Numbered from the stretch's first letter, positions 43,719 through 53,094 are shown. The stretch is 64,000 nucleotides of DNA from an uncultured Acetatifactor sp. (GCA_910580225.1 CAJTXE010000002.1:62001-126000); one strand, 5' to 3'. A program made the numbers and translations. Notes: a model not told the origin generated them from the letters alone.

Positions 43719-44390
43719 ATGAGCTTTAATGTGGCAATTGACGGTCCTGCAGGGGCCGGAAAAAGCACCGTGGCTAAGGCGGTGGCAAAGGAGATGGGCC
43801 TGATCTATGTGGATACCGGTGCAATGTATCGTGCCATGGCGCTGTTCATGCTGCGGGAGGGCGTGGACATTAAGGACAGGTTGAAGATAGCCGAAAAATG
43901 TACCCAGGCTGATATCACCATACGATATGAGGATGGTGTCCAGGTGGTATATCTCAATGGAGAAAACGTAAACAGGTATATCCGTACGGAAGAGGTGGGG
44001 GAAGCTGCTTCCGTCATAAGCCCGGTTGCCAAAGTGCGGGAAAATATGGTCAGGCTTCAGAAGGCCCTTGCTGCTCAGAGCGACTGTATCATGGACGGGC
44101 GGGATATCGGCACTTGTGTGCTCCCGGGAGCGCAGCTGAAAATCTATCTTACCGCCAGCAGTGACGTACGGGCAAAGCGCAGATATGATGAGCTTACGGC
44201 CAAGGGGCAAAGCTGTAATTTACAGCAGATCAAGGAGGATATCGAGGACAGAGACTATCGGGATATGCACAGGGAGATATCCCCCTTAAAACAGGCGGAG
44301 GATGCCGTACTGGTGGATACTTCTCATATGTCTCAGGAGGAAGTTATAGACGAGATAAAAAAACGCTGCGGGCAGGCCAGGGAAAAATAG
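43719..44390 (+). CDS. cmk: Cytidylate kinase
   Basis: 223 residues. Phosphorylates CMP and dCMP. FNVAIDGPAGAGKSTVAKAVA (Walker A), IYVDTGAMYRAMAL, RGE-less MDGRDIGTCVLPGAQLKIYLTAS and RRYDEL, plus DRDYRDMHREISPL, are standard. AGGAGGGAGGA precedes the ATG. The order cmk-ispH-S1 is conserved in Clostridia. Confidence 0.96.
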   Translation: MSFNVAIDGPAGAGKSTVAKAVAKEMGLIYVDTGAMYRAMALFMLREGVDIKDRLKIAEKCTQADITIRYEDGVQVVYLNGENVNRYIRTEEVGEAASVISPVAKVRENMVRLQKALAAQSDCIMDGRDIGTCVLPGAQLKIYLTASSDVRAKRRYDELTAKGQSCNLQQIKEDIEDRDYRDMHREISPLKQAEDAVLVDTSHMSQEEVIDEIKKRCGQAREK

Positions 44391-44466
44391 AAATCAGCAG
44401 TAATTTACAGAAATAAAAAATGCGGCTACTTTGGCTTGAGACAGTTAGACGAATACAGGTGATTGT

Positions 44467-45486
44467 ATGGAAGTAAAACTTGCGGAACACATCGGATTCT
44501 GCTTTGGTGTGAAACGTGCGGTGGATACCGTGTATGAACAGATAAAAAACGGGAAAACTATCTATACCTATGGTTCTATTGTGAACAATGAGGAAGTGGT
44601 GAAGGATCTGACGGAAAAGGGTGTCAGGGTCCTGGAGACCATGGAGGAGCTGATGGAACTGCCCGGAGTTGGGCAGGCGGCAGAAGTTTCTGGGGCAGAG
44701 TCTGCAGGAACCATGTCTGGAAGCGCTGTATCTTTGAATTCTGACAGCAACCAATCAGATATTGGAAGCAGTGCAGAGGGAAACACTGCAGATGCCGGTT
44801 CTGCAGGCTGTTGTGCGGAGAGAGATGCGGCTTCTCCCGTCAGCGTCGTCATCCGTGCCCATGGTGTTCCGGAGGCTGTCCATACCATGCTGCAGGAGAA
44901 GCATTTGGAATGTATCGACGCAACCTGTCCCTTTGTGAAGCGGATTCAGAAGAAGGCAGAGGAGGAGAGCCGCAAGGGCAGGCACATTGTCATTGTGGGA
45001 AATGCGGGCCATCCGGAGGTGGAAGGCATTATAGGGTGGTGCAGGGGACCGGTCACAGTCATTAAAAATGAGGAGGAGGCCAGGAAATTTGAGCCTTTCG
45101 AGGGTAGAAAGATATGCGTGGTGGCACAAACGACATTTAACTACAATAAATTTCATAGTATAGTTGAAATTTTGGAAGAAAAAGGTTATAATGATAATGT
45201 TGTAAATACTATCTGTAACGCTACGGAAGAGCGCCAGCGTTCGGCGAGGGCGCTTGCGGCGGAAGCTGACGTAATGATTGTGATAGGCGGTAAGCATAGC
45301 TCCAATACCAGGAGGTTATATGAAATCTGCAGTGAGGAGTGTGCGCATACCTATTTTATACAGACACTCGAGGACCTGTGTTTAGAATTACCTAAAACTG
45401 CTCGACTGGTGGGTATTACAGCGGGGGCTTCCACCCCAAACAAATTAATTGAGGAGGTTCAAAATTATGTCAGAATTAACTTTTGA
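44467..45486 (+). CDS. ispH: 4-hydroxy-3-methylbut-2-enyl diphosphate reductase
   Basis: 339 residues. [4Fe-4S] enzyme producing IPP and DMAPP, the last step of the MEP pathway. The three cluster cysteines are Cys12 (GFCFGVKRAV), Cys154 (DATCPFVKRI) and Cys250 (NTICNAT); TYGSIVNNEEV and SSNTRRLYEI are conserved. Between residues about 64 and 122 there is a Ser/Ala/Gly-rich insertion absent from E. coli IspH, where the second cysteine is at 96 rather than 154. The 20 last bases overlap the S1 protein gene. Confidence 0.93.
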   Translation: MEVKLAEHIGFCFGVKRAVDTVYEQIKNGKTIYTYGSIVNNEEVVKDLTEKGVRVLETMEELMELPGVGQAAEVSGAESAGTMSGSAVSLNSDSNQSDIGSSAEGNTADAGSAGCCAERDAASPVSVVIRAHGVPEAVHTMLQEKHLECIDATCPFVKRIQKKAEEESRKGRHIVIVGNAGHPEVEGIIGWCRGPVTVIKNEEEARKFEPFEGRKICVVAQTTFNYNKFHSIVEILEEKGYNDNVVNTICNATEERQRSARALAAEADVMIVIGGKHSSNTRRLYEICSEECAHTYFIQTLEDLCLELPKTARLVGITAGASTPNKLIEEVQNYVRINF

Positions 45487-46570
45487 ACAGATGTTGGAAG
45501 ATACTATTAAGACGATACACTCAGGAGATGTGGTCGAAGGAACAGTCATCGATGTCAAGACAGATGAGATTGTATTGAACATTGGGTACAAATCCGATGG
45601 TATCCTCACCAAGAGTGAGTACACTAATGATTCCAGTGTGGACCTTACCAGTGTGGTAAAACCTGGAGACATTATGGAAGTGAAGATTCTGAAGGTGAAT
45701 GACGGAGAGGGACAGGTGGTATTGACCTATAAGCGCCTGGCCGCAGACAGAGGAAACAAGAGAATTGAAGAAGCCTACAATAACAAGGAAGTTCTGAAAG
45801 CCACCGTCGTACAGGTGCTTGAAGGCGGCTTAAGTGTTGTTGTGGAGGAAGTGAGAGTGTTCATACCGGCCAGCCTTGTATCTGATACTTATGAGAAGGA
45901 TCTGACCAAGTATATGGGCCAGGAAATTGAGTTTGTCATCAGCGAGTATAATCCTAAGAGGAGAAGATATATCGGCGATCGCAGGCAGCTGATTACAGCA
46001 AGGAAGGCAGAGATGCAGAGAGAGCTTTTCGAGCGCATTCACGAAGGGGATGTGGTGGAAGGCGTCGTGAAGAATGTGACCGATTTCGGAGCATTTGTAG
46101 ATCTGGGCGGTGCCGACGGACTGCTTCATATCTCAGAGATGTCCTGGGGACATGTAGAGCATCCCAGGAAGGTATTCAAGGTTGGGGACAAGCTGGAAGT
46201 ATTGATCAAGGAGATCAACGGAAGTAAAGTGGCCCTCTCCCTGAAATTTGAGGATCAGAATCCCTGGAGAGATGCTGCGGAAAAGTATGCGATCGGTAAT
46301 ATTGTGACGGGCAGAGTTGCCAGAATGACTGATTTCGGTGCATTTATTGAGCTGGAGCCCGGTGTAGATGCGCTGCTTCATGTATCTCAGATTTCCAGGG
46401 AGCATGTGGAGAAGCCGGCGGATGTACTGAACATCGGCGAGGAAATTACTGCCAGGATTGTTGATTTTAATGAGATGGACAGAAAGATTTCCTTAAGTAT
46501 CAAGGCTATGGCTGCTCAGGAGGCAGCAGAAGAAGTGGCAGTTGAAGATAAGACAGAGGAAGAGGCCTAA
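45467..46570 (+). CDS. S1 domain RNA-binding protein (ribosomal protein S1-like)
   Basis: 367 residues with four S1 repeats: about residues 15-85 (GDVVEGTVIDVKTDEIVLNIG), 100-165 (ATVVQVLEGGLSVVV), 185-260 (GDVVEGVVKNVTDFGAFVDLGG) and 275-345 (VTGRVARMTDFGAFIELEPG). An acidic tail follows. GAGGAGG with 9-base spacing precedes the ATG at 45467, inside the ispH end. In many Clostridia the IspH and S1 parts form one fused polypeptide; here they are separate overlapping genes. Role: mRNA binding in translation or RNA stability. Confidence 0.93.
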   Translation: MSELTFEQMLEDTIKTIHSGDVVEGTVIDVKTDEIVLNIGYKSDGILTKSEYTNDSSVDLTSVVKPGDIMEVKILKVNDGEGQVVLTYKRLAADRGNKRIEEAYNNKEVLKATVVQVLEGGLSVVVEEVRVFIPASLVSDTYEKDLTKYMGQEIEFVISEYNPKRRRYIGDRRQLITARKAEMQRELFERIHEGDVVEGVVKNVTDFGAFVDLGGADGLLHISEMSWGHVEHPRKVFKVGDKLEVLIKEINGSKVALSLKFEDQNPWRDAAEKYAIGNIVTGRVARMTDFGAFIELEPGVDALLHVSQISREHVEKPADVLNIGEEITARIVDFNEMDRKISLSIKAMAAQEAAEEVAVEDKTEEEA

Positions 46571-46591
46571 TAATAACAGGATGGTACTGCC

Positions 46592-47371
46592 ATGGTATAT
46601 GATTACGAGTACTTTAAAAAGGAAATTCTGACGCTTACCGGTATTGACCTGAACTGCTATCAGGAAAGGCAGATGAAACGCCGGATTGATTTTCTGATTT
46701 CCAAGAATAAGATAGAGGGCTATGATAAATATGCCTCTGTCTTGCGGACAGACCGCAACAAGTTTGAGGAATTCGTAAATTATATTACTATTAATGTGTC
46801 TGAGTTTTACAGAGATTTCTCGCAGTGGAAAGTGTTGGAGGAGAAGGCAGTCCCAGAATTGATCAGCAGGTTCGGGCGGAATTTAAAGATCTGGAGCGCT
46901 GCCTGTTCCACGGGGGATGAGCCTTATTCCCTCGTGATGGCGTTGTCAAGGCATTTGCCTCTGGGGAGTATTCGGATCCATGCCACTGACCTGGACCGGC
47001 AGGTGATTGCCCGGGCAAAAGAGGGAATCTATCCTGCAAGAAGTCTACAGTCTCTGCCGTCAGATCTTAAGCGACGTTTTTTTCGTCAAACCGGAGAAGA
47101 CGAATTTCGGATTGCAAACGAAATTAAGGCATGTGTAGAGTTCAGGGAACATAATCTGTTGAAAGACCCTTATCCACCAGGGTATCATTTGATTGTCTGT
47201 CGTAATGTGCTGATCTATTTTACGGAAACGGCTAAAGATATGGTATTTCGTAAATATTATAAATCACTGGCGGAAGGGGGCATTTTGTTTATCGGGAGTT
47301 CGGAACAGATTATGAATCACAGAGAGATCGGATATCAGAGAAAGAATGCTTTCTTTTATCAGAAACCCTGA
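46592..47371 (+). CDS. cheR: CheR-type protein-glutamate O-methyltransferase
   Basis: 259 residues. Methylates chemoreceptor glutamates with SAM. TINVSEFYRDFSQWKVL, the SAM-binding WSAACSTGDEPYSLVMAL and CRNVLIYFTETAKD are clear CheR motifs. Only 21 bases separate it from the S1 protein gene. No cheB or receptor gene is in the window, so it may serve a dispersed chemotaxis system or another methyl-accepting process. The IR at 47394 may end its transcript. Confidence 0.9.
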   Translation: MVYDYEYFKKEILTLTGIDLNCYQERQMKRRIDFLISKNKIEGYDKYASVLRTDRNKFEEFVNYITINVSEFYRDFSQWKVLEEKAVPELISRFGRNLKIWSAACSTGDEPYSLVMALSRHLPLGSIRIHATDLDRQVIARAKEGIYPARSLQSLPSDLKRRFFRQTGEDEFRIANEIKACVEFREHNLLKDPYPPGYHLIVCRNVLIYFTETAKDMVFRKYYKSLAEGGILFIGSSEQIMNHREIGYQRKNAFFYQKP

Positions 47372-47393
47372 AAGGAAAGCGGTGAAAACAGGA

Positions 47394-47429
47394 TAAGCGG
47401 CTGCTGACTGATAGACAGGCAACCGCTTA
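47394..47429. repeat. Inverted repeat after cheR
   Basis: TAAGCGGCTG (47394-47403) pairs with CAACCGCTTA (47420-47429) with one G-T wobble and a 16-base loop; ATTTG follows. It lies between cheR and the convergent nuclease gene, a likely but weak terminator. Confidence 0.5.
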
Positions 47430-47517
47430 ATTTGTGTATAAAAATATGTTATGGAAATGAAACGGCAGTTAATGGCCGGCTCCGAAAAGAGAAAAGAGGC
47501 TGTTTAGGTACAGCACT

Positions 47518-48621
47518 TTAATAAGCGGAAACTATCATATTCAGGACATGGGATGCATATTGGGAAAATGCCTGCCGGTCCTTTTTCAGTTCGTCGGTCA
47601 GTTCAAAAAAAAGTTCCTGACTTTTGTAATCCCGCTTGAAAAAAGGCTGAAACAGATAATCCCACTGAGGCAGGTAGCTGGACAGCTTGCGGGTGTAGCA
47701 GTTGGCGGCCGAAGCCGGAATCCGGTAAGCTTTATTTACAAAGCTGGCTACGGATTTATGAAGGGCCACATCTTCGGTGGGAAGGTAATAGTAATCATGG
47801 TAATTGGAATAGAAATATTTCAGTTCTTCCTCAAAAATAGGTATTTTCAGAGAACAGACGGCATCTTCTCCACGGAAAATACACTGACCTGCGGCTGCTG
47901 AAACCGGTTTTGGCAACGGAGTCTTTAAATGGAACAGGATGACCAGTTCCCGGCGGCGTTTCCCAGTCATATCTCTATAATAATTTGCCTGTACCTTTTT
48001 GGCTTTCACGGGTTGATTCAATAAATCATAATAGGCTAATATGGGCAGTGTCTGCAGCATTCCCTTTAAATCGTCCGCATTGTGAAGGAACAGGACTTTC
48101 TCCGAATATTCGGAAGGATTCTGTATGAATTCCTGATAAATTCCGATCATCTCACTGCCGGAAAAGACATCCCGGCGGTTTATGCCCAAAAATTGCTCCA
48201 ATGTTCTCTGTTTGCAGTTGGGAAGCTTCAGAAAATATCGGTAGGGCGCAATTCTTTTATAGAGATCGACTCCCTGATATTCATCAAAATGGCAGGAAAG
48301 TGACAGCTGGGCACATTTCTGTGTAAGGAACGGAAGATCAAAATTATTGCCGTTAAAATGAACCAGGCACCGATAAGTTCCGGCAAATGCGAAAAACGCT
48401 TTCAGGATCTCCGCTTCCTGACTGTGGTTTTCCGCCATCCACTGTATTGTCCGCCATTTTTCATCCGCATAGTAAGCACAGCCAATCAGATACAGATAGG
48501 AGGATTTGGCAGTGAATCCTGTGGTCTCGATATCGAGAAAAAGGATTCGGTCCAAAGGTGCTATCTGTTCCAGGGGGTAAGTGATGGAAAAGTTTTCCAG
48601 TGTTTCCTCGCAAATACGCAT
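47518..48621 (-). CDS. YprB-like 3'-5' exonuclease (RNase H-like fold)
   Basis: 367 residues. The N-terminal exonuclease domain has LFLDIETTGFTAK (Exo I Asp and Glu), VHFNGNNFDLPFL (Exo II) and HNADDLKGM (Exo III), the pattern of the YprB/RNase_H_2 group. The C-terminal 150 residues are helical and basic. YprB often accompanies a YprA helicase, which is not in this window. Nucleic-acid target unknown. It has its own extended -10 promoter and is the only minus-strand gene between 17 and 62 kb. Confidence 0.82.
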   Translation of the reverse strand: MRICEETLENFSITYPLEQIAPLDRILFLDIETTGFTAKSSYLYLIGCAYYADEKWRTIQWMAENHSQEAEILKAFFAFAGTYRCLVHFNGNNFDLPFLTQKCAQLSLSCHFDEYQGVDLYKRIAPYRYFLKLPNCKQRTLEQFLGINRRDVFSGSEMIGIYQEFIQNPSEYSEKVLFLHNADDLKGMLQTLPILAYYDLLNQPVKAKKVQANYYRDMTGKRRRELVILFHLKTPLPKPVSAAAGQCIFRGEDAVCSLKIPIFEEELKYFYSNYHDYYYLPTEDVALHKSVASFVNKAYRIPASAANCYTRKLSSYLPQWDYLFQPFFKRDYKSQELFFELTDELKKDRQAFSQYASHVLNMIVSAY

Positions 48622-48652
48622 GGCATCCTCCCTATTTTCAATGGTATTCCTA

Positions 48653-48661
48653 ATTATAGCA
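48653..48661 (-). promoter_or_regulatory. Extended -10 promoter of the YprB-like gene
   Basis: On the minus strand TGC-TATAAT lies 32 bases upstream of the start codon (plus-strand 48653-48661). The 139-bp divergent space to rnfC is very A+T rich. Confidence 0.5.
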
Positions 48662-48760
48662 TAAAATTAAAATTTCCAGTAGTATTTTTGGAAAAAAAAT
48701 AGTATATTTATAGGTAGAATGAGGAATAAAACGATACTCTTGGAAAGGACTTAAGAGAAG

Positions 48761-50077
48761 ATGGCAAAGTTGACATTTATAGGCGGGATACACCCCTATG
48801 ACGGAAAAGACCTGTCAAAGGACAGGGCCATTCAGGATGTTTTGCCGGGGAAGGAGTTGGTGTACCCTCTGTCCCAACATATCGGGGCGCCGGCCAGGCC
48901 GATCGTAGAAAAAGGCGACCGGGTTCTGGCAGGGCAGATGCTGGCAGAGGCAGGAGGATTTGTTTCTGCCCCGGTACATACATCGGTATCCGGCACGGTC
49001 AAGGCGCTTGAGCCGCGGCGGGTGGCAACAGGCGACATGGTAATGAGCATTATCGTGGAAAATGACGGGCTTTATGAGGATGTTGGCTTCAGGGCGAGAA
49101 CATCCCTGGAGGAAGTGAAAGGGGAAGAGATCGTCCCTCTGGTTCGGGATGCAGGCATTGTGGGTATGGGAGGTGCCGGTTTCCCTACACATGTAAAGCT
49201 ATCTCCCAAGGAGCCGGAGAAGATTGACGTGGTGATCGCAAACTGTGCGGAATGTGAACCCTATCTGACTTCCGATTACCGCAGGATGCTGGAAGAGCCG
49301 GAGAAGCTGGTAGGCGGGCTGAAGCTAATTTTGAAGCTTTTCCCGAATGCTCACGGTGTGTTGGCGGTGGAAGACAATAAGCCGGACTGCATTGCGCTCC
49401 TGCAGAAGGTTACCAGGGATGAAACCAGAATCAGCGTCAAGGCGCTGAAGACAAAATATCCTCAGGGTGGGGAGCGTCAGCTGATCTATGCAGTTACCGG
49501 CAGGCGGATCAATTCTACCATGCTTCCGGCAGATGTGGGATGTGTGGTGAACAATGTAGATACCATGGTGGCAGTGTACAGAGCTGTAATGGAGGGCAGG
49601 CCGCTGATGGAACGGATTGTTACCGTGACCGGAGATGCGGTTGCTCAACCGGCGAATTTCCGTGTGCGGATCGGAAGCTGTTACGAGGAAGTTTTGGCGG
49701 CAGCAGGCGGCTTCAAGGAGAAGCCCGAGAAGGTGATCTGCGGCGGACCCATGATGGGATTTGCCATGTTTGGGCTGAATGTGCCCATTACCAAAACATC
49801 CACGGCACTGCTTGCGCTGTCAAAGGACGAGGTATCTGCTATGGAACCCGGTCCCTGCATCAACTGCGGGCGCTGTGTGGAAGTCTGTCCTGGCAGAGTT
49901 GTTCCAAGCAGGCTTGCGGATTACGCGGCACATTTTGATGAAGAAGCGTTTCTTGCCAATTATGGTATGGAATGCTGTGAATGCGGCTGCTGCAGTTTCA
50001 TCTGTCCTGCAAAACGGCCTCTGACTCAGCAGATAAAATCTATGCGGAAAATCCAGCTTGCCAAACGGAAGAAATAA
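48761..50077 (+). CDS. rnfC: Rnf complex subunit C
   Basis: 438 residues. Cytoplasmic NADH-binding subunit of the ferredoxin:NAD+ oxidoreductase that pumps Na+ or H+. A Rossmann-like NADH/FMN domain (GMGGAGFPTHVKL, NCAECEPYLTSDYRRM) is followed by two [4Fe-4S] motifs, CINCGRCVEVCP and CCECGCCSFICP. AAGGACTTAAGAGAAG precedes the ATG. First gene of rnfCDGEAB. Confidence 0.95.
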   Translation: MAKLTFIGGIHPYDGKDLSKDRAIQDVLPGKELVYPLSQHIGAPARPIVEKGDRVLAGQMLAEAGGFVSAPVHTSVSGTVKALEPRRVATGDMVMSIIVENDGLYEDVGFRARTSLEEVKGEEIVPLVRDAGIVGMGGAGFPTHVKLSPKEPEKIDVVIANCAECEPYLTSDYRRMLEEPEKLVGGLKLILKLFPNAHGVLAVEDNKPDCIALLQKVTRDETRISVKALKTKYPQGGERQLIYAVTGRRINSTMLPADVGCVVNNVDTMVAVYRAVMEGRPLMERIVTVTGDAVAQPANFRVRIGSCYEEVLAAAGGFKEKPEKVICGGPMMGFAMFGLNVPITKTSTALLALSKDEVSAMEPGPCINCGRCVEVCPGRVVPSRLADYAAHFDEEAFLANYGMECCECGCCSFICPAKRPLTQQIKSMRKIQLAKRKK

Positions 50078-50161
50078 AAACAGATGCAGTACTGGAAAAC
50101 AGCATCCGTCCGGACAGGATACGGGAAGGACGGATGCAGAACTGGAATAGGAGAAAAGAAA

Positions 50162-51103
50162 ATGAGCGAATTATTTAAGGTATCGTCCAATCCTCATATT
50201 CGTTCCAAAGTGGCTACAAACGGTCTGATGCTGGCAGTCGTGATTGCCCTGATGCCTGCAGCCGGCTTTGGAATCTATAATTTCGGGCCCAGGGCGCTTG
50301 CCGTTATGATGGTGACAATGGCAAGTACGGTTCTGACGGAATATTTTTTCGGATTGTATACAAAAAAATTGACTATAACAGACTTGTCCGCTGTGGTGAC
50401 CGGACTTCTTCTGGCTCTGAACCTGCCGGTATCCATACCTTTGTGGATGGCGGCAGTCGGCGGTATATTTGCCATTCTGGCAGTGAAAATGCTGTTCGGC
50501 GGGCTGGGGCAGAACTTTATGAATCCTGCCCTGGCTGCCAGGTGCTTCCTCCTGATCTCTTTTCCCACTGCAATGACAGCATTTGACTGTGATGCCTATA
50601 CCGGGGCCACTCCGCTTGCCATGCTGAAGGCAGGTGAGCCTGTGAATCTTCTTGACATGGTGGTGGGGCGTACGGCGGGAACCATCGGGGAGACTTCCGT
50701 GATTGCGATTGCCGTGGGTGCCTGCCTGCTGTTGTTGCTGGGGGTGATCGATTTAAGGATTCCCGGCAGTTACATAGTGACATTTGTTTTGTTTGCGGGG
50801 CTGTTTGGCGGGTATGGATTCAATCCTTCCTACCTGGCAGCACAGCTTTCCGGGGGCGGTCTGATGCTGGGGGCTTTTTTCATGGCGACTGATTATGTGA
50901 CAAGGCCCATTACCATCAGAGGGCAATATGTATTCGGCATCACTCTGGGGCTTCTGACAGGAATCTTCCGGATCTTTGGTCCCGGGGCAGAGGGGGTCTC
51001 CTATGCGATTATCCTGGGCAACCTTCTGGTGCCCCTGATTGAGAAGTGGACCATGCCCACTGCTTTCGGACACAGGAAAGGGGGGAAGCGCCATGAAAAA
51101 TAA
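50162..51103 (+). CDS. rnfD: Rnf complex subunit D
   Basis: 313 residues, about eight membrane helices (for example LMLAVVIALMPAAGFGIYNF). The flavin attachment motif with a Thr in TGATPLAMLK (covalent FMN in the SGAT-like segment) and the long DYVTRPITIRGQYVFGI stretch are RnfD/NqrB-like. GGAG with 8-base spacing precedes the ATG at 50162; the upstream in-frame ATG at 50084 is not used. Overlaps rnfG by 11 bases. Confidence 0.94.
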   Translation: MSELFKVSSNPHIRSKVATNGLMLAVVIALMPAAGFGIYNFGPRALAVMMVTMASTVLTEYFFGLYTKKLTITDLSAVVTGLLLALNLPVSIPLWMAAVGGIFAILAVKMLFGGLGQNFMNPALAARCFLLISFPTAMTAFDCDAYTGATPLAMLKAGEPVNLLDMVVGRTAGTIGETSVIAIAVGACLLLLLGVIDLRIPGSYIVTFVLFAGLFGGYGFNPSYLAAQLSGGGLMLGAFFMATDYVTRPITIRGQYVFGITLGLLTGIFRIFGPGAEGVSYAIILGNLLVPLIEKWTMPTAFGHRKGGKRHEK

Positions 51104-51716
51104 GAACGATATCTCAGTTATGCTCAAGGAGGCTGGTATTCTGTTTGCCATTACATTGATTGCCGGTTTTCTGCTGGGTGTTGTCAACGAACTGACGAAA
51201 GAACCCATCCGTATTCAGCAGGAGAAAGCGATACAGGAGGCCTGCAGAGCTGTGTTTGCCCAGGCGGCATCTTTTGAAAAATTCGAATATGCACCGGACC
51301 AGGCTCTGGCAGAGGAATTGTCCGGTATGGGAGTAAAACTCGGAAATGTCTATCAGGCACTCGGAAGTGACAGTTCCATGCTGGGATATGTGCTGGAATC
51401 TACTTCCACTCAGGGGTATGGGGGCAATATTGTCCTGTATCTGGGTGTTGCTATGGACGGAACCCTGAATGATATCTCGATTTTGGAGATTTCGGAGACT
51501 CCTGGGCTGGGAATGGCAGCGCCGGACGTACTGGTTCCCCAGTTCCATGACAGGAAGGCGGACAGTTTTGTATATACCAAAACAGGAGCAACAGCAGAAA
51601 ACGAAATCGATGCTATTACCAGTGCAACCATTACCACCAGTGCGGTTACCAATGCGGTAAACGGCGGACTGAAGGCTGCACAGATACTGTTGGAAGGAGG
51701 TGCCGGCAATGAATAA
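51093..51716 (+). CDS. rnfG: Rnf complex subunit G
   Basis: 207 residues. N-terminal membrane anchor (AGILFAITLIAGFLLGVVNEL) then an extracytoplasmic domain with the FMN-attachment region AITSATITTSAVTNAV (covalent FMN on Thr). GGGGGAAG precedes the ATG. It overlaps rnfD (11 bases) and rnfE (8 bases), giving tight translational coupling. Confidence 0.93.
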   Translation: MKNKNDISVMLKEAGILFAITLIAGFLLGVVNELTKEPIRIQQEKAIQEACRAVFAQAASFEKFEYAPDQALAEELSGMGVKLGNVYQALGSDSSMLGYVLESTSTQGYGGNIVLYLGVAMDGTLNDISILEISETPGLGMAAPDVLVPQFHDRKADSFVYTKTGATAENEIDAITSATITTSAVTNAVNGGLKAAQILLEGGAGNE

Positions 51717-52467
51717 AGCAGGAGAGAGATTATATAACGGGGTTGTGAAAGAGAACCCGACTTTTGTGCTGATGCTTGGCATGTGTCCCACACTGGCAGT
51801 GACAACTTCAGCCATAAACGGACTTGGAATGGGACTTACTACTATGGTAGTGTTGGCACTCAGTAATCTGATCATTTCCCTGCTGCGCAATATCATTCCG
51901 GACAGAGTGAGGATCCCGGGATTTATCGTCATTATAGCCTCCTTTGTCACTGCGGTACAGCTGATGCTGGAAGCGTATCTTCCTTCATTAAATAAGTCGC
52001 TGGGAGTTTATATTCCGCTGATTGTGGTGAACTGTATCATACTGGGCCGCGCAGAGAGCTATGCCTATTCTAATCCGGCGATTCCCTCTCTGTTTGACGG
52101 CATTGGTATGGGGCTGGGATTTACATTTGCTCTGACCTGCATTGGTTTGGTACGGGAGCTGCTGGGAGCAGGAGATATATTCGGGGTTCACATTCTGCCC
52201 GATTTCATTGAGCCGATCCGCATATTCGGGCAGGCGCCGGGGGCCTTTTTCGTACTGGCAGCCCTGGTAGCACTGCAGAATTACGTGAAAGAGAAGCGGA
52301 AGAATGCCGGCAGGGATTATGAAAAGATCGGATCCGGATGCAGTGAAGACTGTATGAACTGTAAGGAGAAAGGATGTTCCAGACGTTTTTATGATGAGAC
52401 TGCCGCAGATGCACCGGACACCGGCAAAGGACGAAATGGGGCGGTTTCGGACAGGGAGGATAAATAA
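51709..52467 (+). CDS. rnfE: Rnf complex subunit E with Cys-rich tail
   Basis: 252 residues, six membrane helices. LMLGMCPTLAVTTSAING and NCIILGRAESYAYSN are RnfE motifs carrying the conserved cysteines thought to hold an intramembrane iron-sulfur site. The C-terminal 45 residues are hydrophilic and contain C-x3-C-x2-C-x4-C (52339-52377), which looks like an additional metal or cluster site and is not part of the standard subunit. GGAGG precedes the ATG at 51709. rnfA follows immediately. Confidence 0.93.
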   Translation: MNKAGERLYNGVVKENPTFVLMLGMCPTLAVTTSAINGLGMGLTTMVVLALSNLIISLLRNIIPDRVRIPGFIVIIASFVTAVQLMLEAYLPSLNKSLGVYIPLIVVNCIILGRAESYAYSNPAIPSLFDGIGMGLGFTFALTCIGLVRELLGAGDIFGVHILPDFIEPIRIFGQAPGAFFVLAALVALQNYVKEKRKNAGRDYEKIGSGCSEDCMNCKEKGCSRRFYDETAADAPDTGKGRNGAVSDREDK

Positions 52468-53058
52468 ATGAATATGGAATATGTAAAGGAATTACTGGTT
52501 TTGCTGATTGGCTCTTCCCTGGTGAGCAATGTGGTACTTAGCCAGTTCCTGGGGCTCTGTCCGTTCCTCGGAGTGTCCAGAAAGACAAATACGGCCGCCG
52601 GAATGGGTGCAGCGGTGATTTTCGTGATCACATTGGCAAGTGCCGTGGCAGGCGTCATTTATGAATTTGTTTTGGTCAGATTTCATGTGGAATATCTGAA
52701 AACCATTGTTTTTATATTGGTTATCGCTGCTCTGGTGCAGTTTGTAGAGATGTTTCTGCGCAAATCCATGCCGTCTCTGTATGAGGCGTTAGGGGTGTAC
52801 CTGCCTCTGATCACGACCAACTGTGCCGTGCTTGGGGTGGCCATCACCAATGTACAGAAAGAATACGGAATCCTGACAGGTATTGTGAACGGGTTTGCCA
52901 CCGCGGCGGGTTTTACGATCGCCATCGTGATTCTGGCGGGTATTCGGGAGAAGCTGGAATACAATGATATTCCCAGATCTTTTAAGGGGATGCCCACAGT
53001 ACTGTTGACGGCAGGGCTGATGGCCATTGCCTTCTGCGGATTTTCAGGCTTGCTTTGA
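52468..53058 (+). CDS. rnfA: Rnf complex subunit A
   Basis: 196 residues, six membrane helices. SSLVSNVVLSQFLGLCPFLGVS and LGVYLPLITTNCAVLGVAI are the RnfA/NqrE signatures with the conserved cysteines. The ATG starts right after the rnfE stop; GGAGG lies within the rnfE end. Fifth gene of the Rnf operon. Confidence 0.95.
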   Translation: MNMEYVKELLVLLIGSSLVSNVVLSQFLGLCPFLGVSRKTNTAAGMGAAVIFVITLASAVAGVIYEFVLVRFHVEYLKTIVFILVIAALVQFVEMFLRKSMPSLYEALGVYLPLITTNCAVLGVAITNVQKEYGILTGIVNGFATAAGFTIAIVILAGIREKLEYNDIPRSFKGMPTVLLTAGLMAIAFCGFSGLL

Positions 53059-53094
53059 GGCGGATAGACACTAAAATAAGAAGGAGCAGAACTT

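Noticed and set aside
44391..44466. Promoter between cmk and ispH
   Set aside because: TTGAGA is present but no acceptable -10 at proper spacing; the genes are probably one transcript.
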